Assembly (NCBI GenBank): GCA_019240375.1
Contig: JAFAYN010000238.1
Location: 1 to 8,432 of the forward strand
DNA length: 8,432 nt
Direction of reading: 5' to 3'
Source: Gemmatimonadota bacterium
Lineage (GTDB): Bacteria; Gemmatimonadota; Gemmatimonadetes; Longimicrobiales; Longimicrobiaceae
The notes under the pieces are model-generated. The model was not told the origin of the DNA, made no database searches, and was given only the letters and a program-made list of their open reading frames with translations. How positions within the stretch are numbered: position 1 is the stretch's first letter; each line of letters begins with the position of its first letter. Of the stretch, positions 1 through 7,393 are shown in pieces. The translations under genes and the position numbers were made by a program.

Positions 1-171
1 GACCTGTACCTGTACAAGTGGAACGGCACCTCGTGGGTCGTCGTGGCGAGCTCGGAGAGCTCCACGGCCAACGAGCAGATCAGCTACTCCGGCACCGCCG
101 GCTACTACCAGTGGGAGATCTACTCCTACAGCGGGAGCGGGGCGTACAGCTTCTGGCTGAAGCACCCCTGA
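1..171 (+). CDS. C-terminal end of a secreted protein with a pre-peptidase C-terminal (PPC)-like domain
   Basis: Only the last 56 codons are present, reading in frame from base 1 to a TGA at 169-171. The residues alternate between hydrophobic and polar and are rich in Tyr, Ser, Gly and Trp. They include DLYLYKWNGTSWVVVASSES and then a GYYQWEIYSYSGSGAYSFWL segment, as in the jelly-roll PPC domain found at the C-terminus of secreted subtilisin-like and metalloproteases. In that family the domain is usually removed on maturation or aids secretion and substrate binding. A complete S8 protease without such a domain follows 186 bases downstream, so this may be the tail of a paralogous S8 protease. 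That is inference, because the catalytic part lies outside the window. Any secreted protein carrying a PPC domain is an alternative. Confidence 0.7.
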   Translation, partial: DLYLYKWNGTSWVVVASSESSTANEQISYSGTAGYYQWEIYSYSGSGAYSFWLKHP

Positions 172-192
172 CCGGTCGCCGCGATTCATGAT

Positions 193-220
193 GCTCCGGG
201 CCGCCTCCGCGGCCCGGAGC
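193..220 (+). terminator. Terminator-like hairpin after the PPC-domain gene
   Basis: A perfect 12-bp stem (193-204 with 209-220) encloses a CTCC loop, starting 21 bases after the stop codon at 171. The stem is almost entirely G/C. No T-run follows, so it fits the GC-rich type of hairpin terminator or an mRNA 3' end stabiliser rather than a classic intrinsic terminator. Confidence 0.6.
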
Positions 221-357
221 AGGAACCCGGGAGGAAGATTCCGTAGAGGGCTCGGAACCCGCCGCACGCGAAGGTGACGTTGAAAGTGTCCGGTTGTCGT
301 GGTTGAACGCTGGTCTTCGGCTGTTCGCACCATTCACTCGTACCGAAAGGCACAAAC

Positions 358-1527
<1,170 letters not shown>

Positions 1528-1550
1528 GCGCAGGGCTGTAGCCGGAAGGG

Positions 1551-1590
1551 AACGGGGTCGTGGCATTCGCCACGGCCCCGTTTCTCGTTG
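1551..1590 (+). terminator. Intrinsic terminator of the S8 protease gene
   Basis: A 14-bp stem (1551-1564 with 1569-1582) has one G-U wobble (1558 with 1575) and an ATTC loop. The T-rich tail TTTCTCGTT overlaps the stem end. It begins 23 bases after the protease stop codon and precedes the promoter of the next gene, so it separates the two transcription units. Confidence 0.85.
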
Positions 1591-1649
1591 ATGCCGCAGG
1601 TGCGGCTCCTGCAACGGTTTGTAAAAGGGCGTGCAAGGAGCGCCACCGA

Positions 1650-1678
1650 TTGCGTAACACCGTGACGGAGCGTATTAT
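1650..1678 (+). promoter_or_regulatory. Sigma-70-type promoter of the NtrC-like regulator gene
   Basis: TTGCGT (1650-1655) and TATTAT (1673-1678) are separated by exactly 17 bases, close to the housekeeping TTGACA/TATAAT consensus. TATTAT stands out in this GC-rich sequence. Transcription would start near 1685, giving a leader of about 46 bases before the TTG start at 1732. No convincing Shine-Dalgarno sequence is visible in that leader. Upstream, between 1591 and 1645, there are only short inverted repeats such as GCAGG-N7-CCTGC (1596-1612), whose role cannot be judged. Confidence 0.7.
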
Positions 1679-1731
1679 CACTGATACAGCACAGGCATAA
1701 ACCCGAGTCTCCGACCCCCTCTGCCGCTCCT

Positions 1732-3075
1732 TTGAAGGTCCTCCTCCTCGATGCCGACCGGACGCTGGTTCGAACGCTCGAACCGGAACTGCACGGTGCG
1801 CAGCTCCAGGCCGCGCACGGGCAGGCGGAGGGATTGCGCCTGGTCCGGGAGGGCGACTGGGACCTGATCCTGCTGGACGCGGCGTTCTCGGGGGCGGGGA
1901 TGGAGATCCTGCACCGCCTGCGCACCAACCCCGCGGCCCCCCCGGTGGTCCTCCTGGCGGCCGAGCCGTCGATGGACCTGATGATGGAGGCGATCGCGGA
2001 GGGGGCCCACGAGGTCCTTCCCAAGCCGATCCCGCCGGGGAGGCTGGGCGGGATCGTGACCGCGCTCGACCAGGCGGGGGCGATCCGCCCGCTGTCGGTG
2101 GTCCCCACGGGGGAGGAGGCGATCGTCGGGTCGAGCCCGGAGATGCTCTCCGCCTACGCCTCGGTGGCCCGCGCCGCCACCAGCGACGCGACGGTGCTGG
2201 TGCTGGGGGAGAGCGGGACGGGGAAGGAGATGATCGCCCGGGTGCTCCACTCCCGGTCGCGGCGGTCGCACGGGCCCTTCATCGCCATCAACTGCGCGGC
2301 GATCCCGGAGAACCTGCTGGAGTCGGAGCTGTTCGGGCACGAGAAGGGCGCCTTCACCGGGGCGATCGGGCGGCGGATCGGGCGCTTCGAGCGGGCCAGC
2401 GGGGGGACGCTCTTCCTGGACGAGATCGGCGACATGTCGCTGGCGCTCCAGTCCAAGATCCTCCGCGCGCTGCAGGAGCGGGAGATCGAGCGCGTCGGCG
2501 GCGAGGGACCGGTCCCCATCGACGTGCGGATCGTCGCCGCGACCAACCGGGACCTGAAGCGCGCCGTGGAGGAGGGGGCCTTCCGCACCGACCTGTTCTA
2601 CCGGCTGGCGGTGGTCACCCTCCACCTCCCGCCGCTGCGCGAGCGGGGGCGCGACCTTGACCGGTTGGTGGAGCACTTCGTGGCGCGCTACGCCGCCGAG
2701 CACGGCAAGCCGGTGCACGGGATCGCGGAGGAGTTCTTCGCCCTGCTCCGCGCCCACCCCTGGCCGGGGAACGTGCGGCAGCTCCGCAACGTGGTGGAGC
2801 GGGCGGTGGTGATGTGCAGCGGGTCGGTGCTCCTCCCGCAGCACCTCCCCGCCGACGTCCTCCAGCCGCAGCCGCGCCCGGGCGGCGACAACCCCGAGGA
2901 CGGACCGCTCTGCACGCTGGAGGAGATGGAGCGGCGCTACATCCAGCGGGCGATCCGCGAAACCGGGAACAACCTGACGCTGGCGGCGGAGCGGCTGGGG
3001 ATCCACCGCAACACGCTGCGCAGGAAGATGGCGGAGTACGGGCTGGACCGGGGGATCGTGGTCGCCGCCGAGTGA
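1732..3075 (+). CDS. NtrC-family sigma-54-dependent response regulator with degenerate receiver
   Basis: This 447-residue bacterial enhancer-binding protein has the three-part NtrC layout. Residues 1-115 are a receiver with phosphoacceptor-position Asp49 (LILLDA) and Lys98 (LPKP). Residues about 130-360 are the sigma-54-interacting AAA+ ATPase: Walker A GESGTGKE (159-166), GAFTGA loop (206-211) that contacts sigma-54, Walker B TLFLDE (226-231), sensor Asn272, arginine-finger candidates Arg285 and Arg291, and sensor II WPGNVRQ (344-350). Residues about 396-437 are a Fis-type helix-turn-helix (NLTLAAERLGIHRNTLRRKM). The activator part looks fully functional: it should remodel sigma-54 RNA polymerase using ATP. 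The receiver is odd: Asp-Ala-Asp at 7-9 instead of consecutive acids, Ala76 where Thr/Ser is usual, Val95 where Tyr/Phe is usual, and Phe-Ser in place of Met-Pro after Asp49. The TTG start is chosen because the receiver's first strand begins at once (KVLLLDAD) and no ATG or GTG lies in frame upstream. No partner histidine kinase is in the window. A sigma-54 promoter lies just downstream. Confidence 0.95.
   Translation: MKVLLLDADRTLVRTLEPELHGAQLQAAHGQAEGLRLVREGDWDLILLDAAFSGAGMEILHRLRTNPAAPPVVLLAAEPSMDLMMEAIAEGAHEVLPKPIPPGRLGGIVTALDQAGAIRPLSVVPTGEEAIVGSSPEMLSAYASVARAATSDATVLVLGESGTGKEMIARVLHSRSRRSHGPFIAINCAAIPENLLESELFGHEKGAFTGAIGRRIGRFERASGGTLFLDEIGDMSLALQSKILRALQEREIERVGGEGPVPIDVRIVAATNRDLKRAVEEGAFRTDLFYRLAVVTLHLPPLRERGRDLDRLVEHFVARYAAEHGKPVHGIAEEFFALLRAHPWPGNVRQLRNVVERAVVMCSGSVLLPQHLPADVLQPQPRPGGDNPEDGPLCTLEEMERRYIQRAIRETGNNLTLAAERLGIHRNTLRRKMAEYGLDRGIVVAAE
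1767..1784. repeat. Perfect 7-bp inverted repeat inside the regulator's first codons
   Basis: GGTTCGA (1767-1773) and TCGAACC (1778-1784) are perfect inverted arms around ACGC, within codons 12-18 of the NtrC-like gene and about 80 bases after its predicted transcription start. It could be a hairpin in the mRNA or an operator for autoregulation. It could also be a coding coincidence, since the codons encode ordinary receiver residues. Confidence 0.4.
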
Positions 3076-3104
3076 GCGGCGTCCCTCCCGCACTCCGGCG
3101 CGCG

Positions 3105-3143
3105 ACGGCAGGCTCTCCGCGGAGGGCCTGCCGTTTGACTTTC
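3105..3143 (+). terminator. Terminator of the regulator gene, formed by a near-perfect 30-bp dyad
   Basis: Positions 3105-3134 form a palindrome with a single mismatched pair (3114 T against 3125 G, a G-U wobble in RNA). Folded, it gives a 13-bp stem (3105-3117 with 3122-3134) and a CGCG loop. TTTGACTTTC follows, a short T-rich tail. It lies 29 bases after the regulator's stop codon. Because it sits just upstream of a predicted sigma-54 promoter, the same dyad could also act as a protein-binding site on DNA. Confidence 0.75.
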
Positions 3144-3150
3144 CCACACG

Positions 3151-3166
3151 CGGCGCGAAGATTGCT
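3151..3166 (+). promoter_or_regulatory. Sigma-54 (-24/-12) promoter upstream of the Omp85-amidohydrolase operon
   Basis: CGGCGCGAAGATTGCT matches the sigma-54 consensus TGGCACGNNNNTTGCW at 10 of 12 fixed positions. The invariant GG (3152-3153) and GC (3164-3165) have the required 10-base spacing, and the -12 element TTGCT is complete. Transcription would start near 3177, leaving a leader of about 113 bases before the GTG at 3290. A GTTCC-N9-GGAAC inverted repeat (3168-3186) is centred on that predicted start. The site lies between a sigma-54 activator gene and a multi-gene operon on the same strand, which strengthens the call. The rest of 3190-3289 shows only a ribosome site near its end. Confidence 0.65.
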
Positions 3167-3289
3167 CGTTCCGGCTTCACTGGAACAATCGTAGTCGACC
3201 TCCCGCAGCGGGCGGGCGCCCGACGGTGGCTTCGTCGCGGCGCACCCGGCCCGCGCCTTCCCATCGGGGTCGCCCCGGAGCAGGACGCC

Positions 3290-5077
3290 GTGCACCGTCG
3301 AACTCGCGCTCCCTTCTTCCCACTCCCGCTCGCGGCGGCGCTCGCGCTGGCCGCCGCCCCCTGCCGCGCGCAGGAGCCGGCGGCGGACGCGGGGTGCCCG
3401 GGGGGGCGCATCTCCACGATCTTCGTGGACAACCACGCGGTGTTCGACCCCACCGACACCCGCCTGGACCCGCGCTTCTCGTGGGCGTACCACTTCGCGA
3501 ACCGGCTGCACGTCCCCACCCGCGAGGCGGTGATCCGCCGGGAGATCCTGTTCACCGAGGGGAGCTGCTACTCGCCCGACGTGCTCCTGGACTCGGAGCG
3601 CCTGCTCCGCGCCACCACGTTCATCTCGAACGCGGACATCTACGGGATCCGGCAGCCGGACGGGACGTACCACGTGATCGTGGACACCGACGACGAGTGG
3701 TCGACCCGGATCGAGCCGCAGGTGAACTCGCAGGGCGCCGGGCTGGAGCTGCGGGAGGCCAACCTGGCGGGGACGGGGCAGCAGGTGAACGCGTACTACG
3801 GGCACCAGCTGGGGGAGCAGGTCTACGGCGCCTCGTACGGGACCCCGCAGCTCCTGGGGACGCAGCTGGACGCGGAGCTGTCGGCGGGACGGACTCCCAA
3901 CGGGTACGCCCTGACCGAGGAGCTGTCGTACCCCTTCCGCGGGGAGAATGGGCGGTGGGCGCTCCGCCAGCGTTTCGAGCACGAGGACCGCTACTTCGAG
4001 TACATGGTGCAGGACCGGGGGCCGGAGGAGGCGAGCGGGCGGATGGTGCGCCTCCTTTTCCCGGAGCGGCGCCGCTCGGCGGACGTGGGCGGGGTGTTCC
4101 GCCTGGGGCGGCGCGGGAACCTGACGCTGTTCGGGGTGGCGCTGGCCGGGGAGTGGATCCGCTACCCGGGGATCTCCCGCTTCGCCAGCGCGCGCGACTC
4201 GGCGCACGGCCCCCCGCTCCTCACCCCGGAGCAGGCGGGGTTCGACTCGGTCGCCAACGTGCGCGCCGTCTTCCTGGCCGGGCAGCGCAGCGTGTACTTC
4301 GTCCGACGGACGGCGCTGGACGCCGTGCGGGGGACGGAGGACGTGCGCCTGGGGGTGGAGGCGGAGGTGGGGATCGGGCGCAGCCTGGAGCGATTGTCCA
4401 CCGACAACGACCTGGCGCTGGACCTGGGGCTCTTCCTGGCAGGGGAGTTGCCGGGGGGGATGCTCTCCGGCGGGCGGGTGACGGTGGAGGGGAAGCGCGA
4501 CTACGGTGCGCCCGTGGGGAACTGGGAGTGGCGCAACGTCTTCGCCCAGCTGGACGCCTGGACGTACTGGCGGCGGTCGCAGGAGTCGCGGCACACGGTG
4601 GTGGCCTCGCTGGCGGCCGCCGGGGGGTGGCGGACGACGGTCCCCTTCCAGCTCACCCTGGGGTCGCTGGCCGGGCTGCGCGGCTACCCGCGCGACGCGG
4701 TGACCGGGGCGCGCCGGGCGGTGCTGTCGCTGGAGGACCGCTATTACCTGGGGTGGCCGTACCCGCAGCTCTTCGACCTGGGCTCCACCGCCTTCATCGA
4801 CGTGGGGCGGAGCTGGGCGGGCGGGGACATCTTCGCCAACGGGGCGCCCTACCGGGCCAGCGTGGGGGTGGGGCTGCGTGCGGCGTTCCCCCCGGGGTCG
4901 CGCCGTACCTACCGTCTGGACGTGGCGGCGCCGCTGGCCGGACGGGTGGGGCTGCGGAGCGTGGTGGTGTCGGTGGGGATCGGGCAGGCGATCGGGCGCG
5001 ACGTGCGCGACGATCCGCAGATCCGCCGCAGCTCGCGGCGGTCGCTGTCGGCCTCGCTGTTCGACTATCCCAGCTGA
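3290..5077 (+). CDS. Omp85/BamA-superfamily outer-membrane protein with one POTRA domain
   Basis: This 595-residue protein is predicted to sit in the outer membrane. Residues 1-27 are a Sec signal peptide with likely cleavage at CRA-QE. Residues about 38-138 resemble a single POTRA domain: a first strand (RISTIFVDNHAVFD), a helix-strand block (REAVIRREILFTEGSCYSPD, then SERLLRATTFISNADIYG) and a final strand before DDEWSTR. From about 140 to 570 the sequence alternates like a beta-barrel with many aromatic strand ends. Residues 463-467 (LRGYP) match the conserved L6 loop RGY/F motif of Omp85 proteins, followed by typical closing strands (LFDLGSTAFIDVGRSW). BamA has five POTRA domains, TamA three and TpsB transporters two, so this is a short form. 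Cys36 and Cys93 could form a periplasmic disulfide. It ends in FDYPS after a polar tail, not in the usual terminal aromatic residue. The GTG start has GGAG at 3277-3280. Role (protein insertion, secretion or lipid transfer) is not deducible. Confidence 0.85.
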   Translation: MHRRTRAPFFPLPLAAALALAAAPCRAQEPAADAGCPGGRISTIFVDNHAVFDPTDTRLDPRFSWAYHFANRLHVPTREAVIRREILFTEGSCYSPDVLLDSERLLRATTFISNADIYGIRQPDGTYHVIVDTDDEWSTRIEPQVNSQGAGLELREANLAGTGQQVNAYYGHQLGEQVYGASYGTPQLLGTQLDAELSAGRTPNGYALTEELSYPFRGENGRWALRQRFEHEDRYFEYMVQDRGPEEASGRMVRLLFPERRRSADVGGVFRLGRRGNLTLFGVALAGEWIRYPGISRFASARDSAHGPPLLTPEQAGFDSVANVRAVFLAGQRSVYFVRRTALDAVRGTEDVRLGVEAEVGIGRSLERLSTDNDLALDLGLFLAGELPGGMLSGGRVTVEGKRDYGAPVGNWEWRNVFAQLDAWTYWRRSQESRHTVVASLAAAGGWRTTVPFQLTLGSLAGLRGYPRDAVTGARRAVLSLEDRYYLGWPYPQLFDLGSTAFIDVGRSWAGGDIFANGAPYRASVGVGLRAAFPPGSRRTYRLDVAAPLAGRVGLRSVVVSVGIGQAIGRDVRDDPQIRRSSRRSLSASLFDYPS

Positions 5078-5091
5078 GCGCCGGACATCGG

Positions 5092-5108
5092 CGAACGAAT
5101 CGAACGAA
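5092..5108 (+). repeat. Short tandem repeat in the Omp85-amidohydrolase spacer
   Basis: CGAACGAA occurs twice (5092-5099 and 5101-5108), separated by one T. It occupies much of the 40-base spacer between the barrel gene and the amidohydrolase. No promoter or terminator is evident here, so the two genes are probably co-transcribed. The repeat may be chance or a local duplication. Confidence 0.4.
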
Positions 5109-5117
5109 GACGGGGTG

Positions 5118-6479
5118 ATGTCGGAGCTTCCTTTGCGAGTATATCGGGCCGCCTGGGTCTTTCCCGTGGCGGCCCCTCCCATCCCGGACGGGGCCGTGCT
5201 GGTGGACGGGTCCGGCCGGATCGCGGCGGTGGGCCCCCGGCTGGCGATCGACGCGCCGGAGGGGGCGGAGGTCGTGGAGCTGGGCCGGGCGGCGCTCCTT
5301 CCCGGGCTGGTGAACGTGCACGCCCACCCGGAGCTGGCGCTCTTCCGCGGCGGGCTGGAGGAGCTGCGCTTCCGCGACTGGATCCTCCGGCTGGTGGGAG
5401 CCAAGCGGAGCGCGCTGCGCGACCCGGACTACGAGGTGGCGGCGCGCTGGACGATGGTGGAGTCGCTGCGGGCGGGGATCACCACCCTGGCGGCCACCGA
5501 GATGTCGGCGGCGGGGGCGGGGGCGCTCCGCGAGGCGGGGATGCGCGGCGTCGTGTTCCGGGAGACGTTCGGGCCCGACCCGGCGCAGGTGGACGACTCC
5601 ATGGCCGAGCTGCGCGGCGCCGTGGAGGCGCTGCGGCGCGACGAGACGGAGCTGGTGCGCGTCGGGATCTCCCCGCACGCCCCGTACACGGTCTCCGACG
5701 CGCTCTTCGCCGCGGCGGCGGAGTACGCGCTGGCGGAAGGGCTCCCGGTGGCGATCCACGCCTCCGAGTCGGCGGCGGAGGACGACCTGGTGAAGCGCGG
5801 CGACGGCGACTTCGCGCCGGGGCTCCGCGCGCGCGGGATCGACACCCCGGTGCGCGGGCGCTCCACCGTGGAGATGCTCGACCGGCTGGGGGTGCTGCGG
5901 ACGCGCCCGCTCCTGATCCACTGCGTGCGCCTGGACGACGAGGACGTCCGCCGCCTGGCCGACACGGGGAGCTCCGTCGCCCACTGCCCGGTCGCCAACG
6001 CCCGGCTGGGGCACGGCGCCGCCCCCTATCCGGAGCTGCGCGAGGCCGGCGTCGCGGTGGGGCTGGGGACCGACTCGGTGGGGAGCAACAACCGGACGGA
6101 CCTGCTGGAAGAGGCGCGCGTCGCCTCCATCGTGCACCGGGCGGCGCGGGGCAGCCACGACCTCCTCCCCGCCGCCGACCTGCTGCGGCTGTGCACCCTG
6201 GACGGGGCGCGGGTGCTGGGGCTGGACGACCGGATCGGCTCGCTGGAGCCGGGCAAGGACGCCGACCTGTGCGCGGTGTCGCTGGCAGCGCCGCACGCGC
6301 GCCCGGTGCACGACCCGCATGCGGCGCTCTTCCACGCGGCGCGCGGGACCGACGTGGTGCTCGCCGCGGTGCGGGGGCGCATCCTATTCCGCGACGGCGA
6401 GGTGCTGTCGCTGGACGAGGCGGCGGTCGGGGCGGCGGTGGAGGAAGCGGCCGGGCGGCTGGGGGAGCACCTGGGATGA
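5118..6479 (+). CDS. Amidohydrolase, MTA/SAH or aminofutalosine deaminase-like
   Basis: This 453-residue cytoplasmic enzyme belongs to the amidohydrolase superfamily, ATZ/TRZ-like branch (hydrolytic deaminases and chlorohydrolases). Metal ligands expected in the family are present: His68 and His70 (NVHAHPEL), His214 (IHASES) and Asp319 (GLGTDS). Glu217 and His268 (LIHCV) fit the catalytic acid/base pair, and His187 (SPHAPYTVS) fits the substrate-contacting His of MTA/SAH deaminase. A small beta domain is formed by the first 60 and last 70 residues (GKDADLCAV, DVVLAAVRGR), as usual. Length is typical. The frame is open farther upstream inside the barrel gene, but the ATG at 5118 is chosen because the family's N-terminal strand starts there and it clears the upstream stop; an adjacent GTG at 5115 is possible. 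Its stop overlaps the next start. Candidate substrates are S-adenosylhomocysteine, methylthioadenosine or aminodeoxyfutalosine (menaquinone route); motifs cannot separate these. A methyltransferase two genes on would fit SAH recycling, but that is inference. Confidence 0.88.
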   Translation: MSELPLRVYRAAWVFPVAAPPIPDGAVLVDGSGRIAAVGPRLAIDAPEGAEVVELGRAALLPGLVNVHAHPELALFRGGLEELRFRDWILRLVGAKRSALRDPDYEVAARWTMVESLRAGITTLAATEMSAAGAGALREAGMRGVVFRETFGPDPAQVDDSMAELRGAVEALRRDETELVRVGISPHAPYTVSDALFAAAAEYALAEGLPVAIHASESAAEDDLVKRGDGDFAPGLRARGIDTPVRGRSTVEMLDRLGVLRTRPLLIHCVRLDDEDVRRLADTGSSVAHCPVANARLGHGAAPYPELREAGVAVGLGTDSVGSNNRTDLLEEARVASIVHRAARGSHDLLPAADLLRLCTLDGARVLGLDDRIGSLEPGKDADLCAVSLAAPHARPVHDPHAALFHAARGTDVVLAAVRGRILFRDGEVLSLDEAAVGAAVEEAAGRLGEHLG

Positions 6480-7393
6480 GCACCGCGATGGACACCGAGC
6501 GCGCCCAGCTCCGCGCCGAGCGGGGGACGCAGGTGCGCCGCGTCCTGTACACCATCCTGGGGGTCAGCGTGGTGCTGGGCGCCGGCAAGGCGGTCGCCGG
6601 GTGGACGACGGGATCCCTTTCCGTGATGGGTGGAGCCATCGACTCGGGGGTGGACACGCTGACCACGCTGGTCGCGCTCGCCCTGACCCGCGTCGCGTCG
6701 CAGGGCCCCGACGAGAAGCACCCGTACGGCCACGCCAAGTTCGAGGCGGTGGGCGCGCTCGCCATCGTCGCCTTCCTGTCGATCACCGTCTTCGAGCTGA
6801 TCCGGGGCGCGGTGGCGCGGATCCGGGAGCCGCAGACGGAGGCGGTGGACACCTATGTCGCCCTGGCCGCGATGGTCGCCTCGCTTGCGATCGGGTGGCT
6901 GGCCTCCGCCTACGAGCGGCGGCGGGGGACGGAGCTGCGCAGCGACATCCTCCTGGCCGACGCTGCGCACCTGCGGGCCGACGTGTACGTGACCGTCGCC
7001 GTCATCGCCGGGCTGGTGCTGACCCGCTTCGGCTTCCCCACCGCCGACGCCTGGATGACGCTGCTCGTGGCGCTCCTGATCGCCCACACGGGGTGGGAGA
7101 TCATCAGCGAGGCGGTCCCGGTGCTGGTGGACGAGCGCGCGGTGGAGGAGGGGGAGATCCGCGACCGGGCGCTGAGCTGCGGCGGGGTGCGTGCGGTGTA
7201 CGACGTCCGCTCCCGCGGGCGGCAGGGCGAGGTGTTCGCGGAGCTGACCATCGCGGTGAACGACCGGCTGGACGTGGGGGAGGCGCACGCCATCGCCGAC
7301 GCGGTGGAGCGGACCCTGACCGACCAGCTCGGCGCGCGCGAGGTGGTGGTGCACGTGGAGCCGATCTCACAGCGGCAGGGGATCCAGGGATGA
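6476..7393 (+). CDS. Cation diffusion facilitator (CDF) metal efflux transporter
   Basis: This 305-residue inner-membrane protein exports divalent metal ions, probably by proton antiport, as CDF family members do. It has six likely membrane segments (about 23-43, 47-72, 92-112, 126-144, 170-186, 190-210) and a cytosolic C-terminal domain (about 213-295, ending near HVEP). The transport-site residues of YiiP-like proteins are all visible: Asp56 and Asp60 in segment 2 (AIDSGVD), and His165 and Asp169 (AAHLRADV) leading into segment 5. This DDHD set is typical of zinc/cadmium and iron transporters. The HPYGHAKFE signature (82-90) supplies the loop-site histidines. Length is normal. The ATG overlaps the amidohydrolase stop by four bases (ATGA) and has GGGGGAG at 6461-6467, so it is probably translationally coupled; an internal ATG at 6488 is less likely. 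Why a metal exporter sits in this operon is unclear; it may balance metal supply for the metal-dependent amidohydrolase, which is a guess. Confidence 0.95.
   Translation: MSTAMDTERAQLRAERGTQVRRVLYTILGVSVVLGAGKAVAGWTTGSLSVMGGAIDSGVDTLTTLVALALTRVASQGPDEKHPYGHAKFEAVGALAIVAFLSITVFELIRGAVARIREPQTEAVDTYVALAAMVASLAIGWLASAYERRRGTELRSDILLADAAHLRADVYVTVAVIAGLVLTRFGFPTADAWMTLLVALLIAHTGWEIISEAVPVLVDERAVEEGEIRDRALSCGGVRAVYDVRSRGRQGEVFAELTIAVNDRLDVGEAHAIADAVERTLTDQLGAREVVVHVEPISQRQGIQG

Noticed and set aside
280..308. Possible promoter for the S8 protease (TTGAAA-N17-TTGAAC)
   Set aside because: The downstream element is not a credible -10. Nothing else convincing was found in 221-344, although a promoter must exist there if the preceding hairpin terminates.
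1639..1654. Possible sigma-54 site upstream of the regulator gene, ending in TTGC
   Set aside because: The invariant GG is replaced by GC, and a strong sigma-70 match begins at the same place.
3135..3163. Sigma-70-like promoter TTGACT-N17-AAGATT overlapping the sigma-54 site
   Set aside because: The -35 is good but the -10 matches only three of six positions and the -35 lies in the terminator's T-rich tail; the sigma-54 match is far better. It could still give basal transcription.
4878..5117. Upstream extension of the amidohydrolase to an ATG inside the barrel gene
   Set aside because: The extra 80 residues are Arg/Trp/Cys-rich and unlike the family; the family N-terminus begins at the ATG at 5118.
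3226..5118. Long + strand frame overlapping the Omp85-family gene
   Set aside because: Translation is Gly/Ala/Arg-rich with no fold, while the overlapping frame from 3290 has a signal peptide, POTRA-like domain and LRGYP motif.
2615..5404. Very long open frame on the minus strand (929 codons) and several others opposite the real genes
   Set aside because: Low-complexity Arg/Pro/His/Gly-rich translations with no recognisable domain, opposite well-supported genes; expected in GC-rich DNA with few stop codons.
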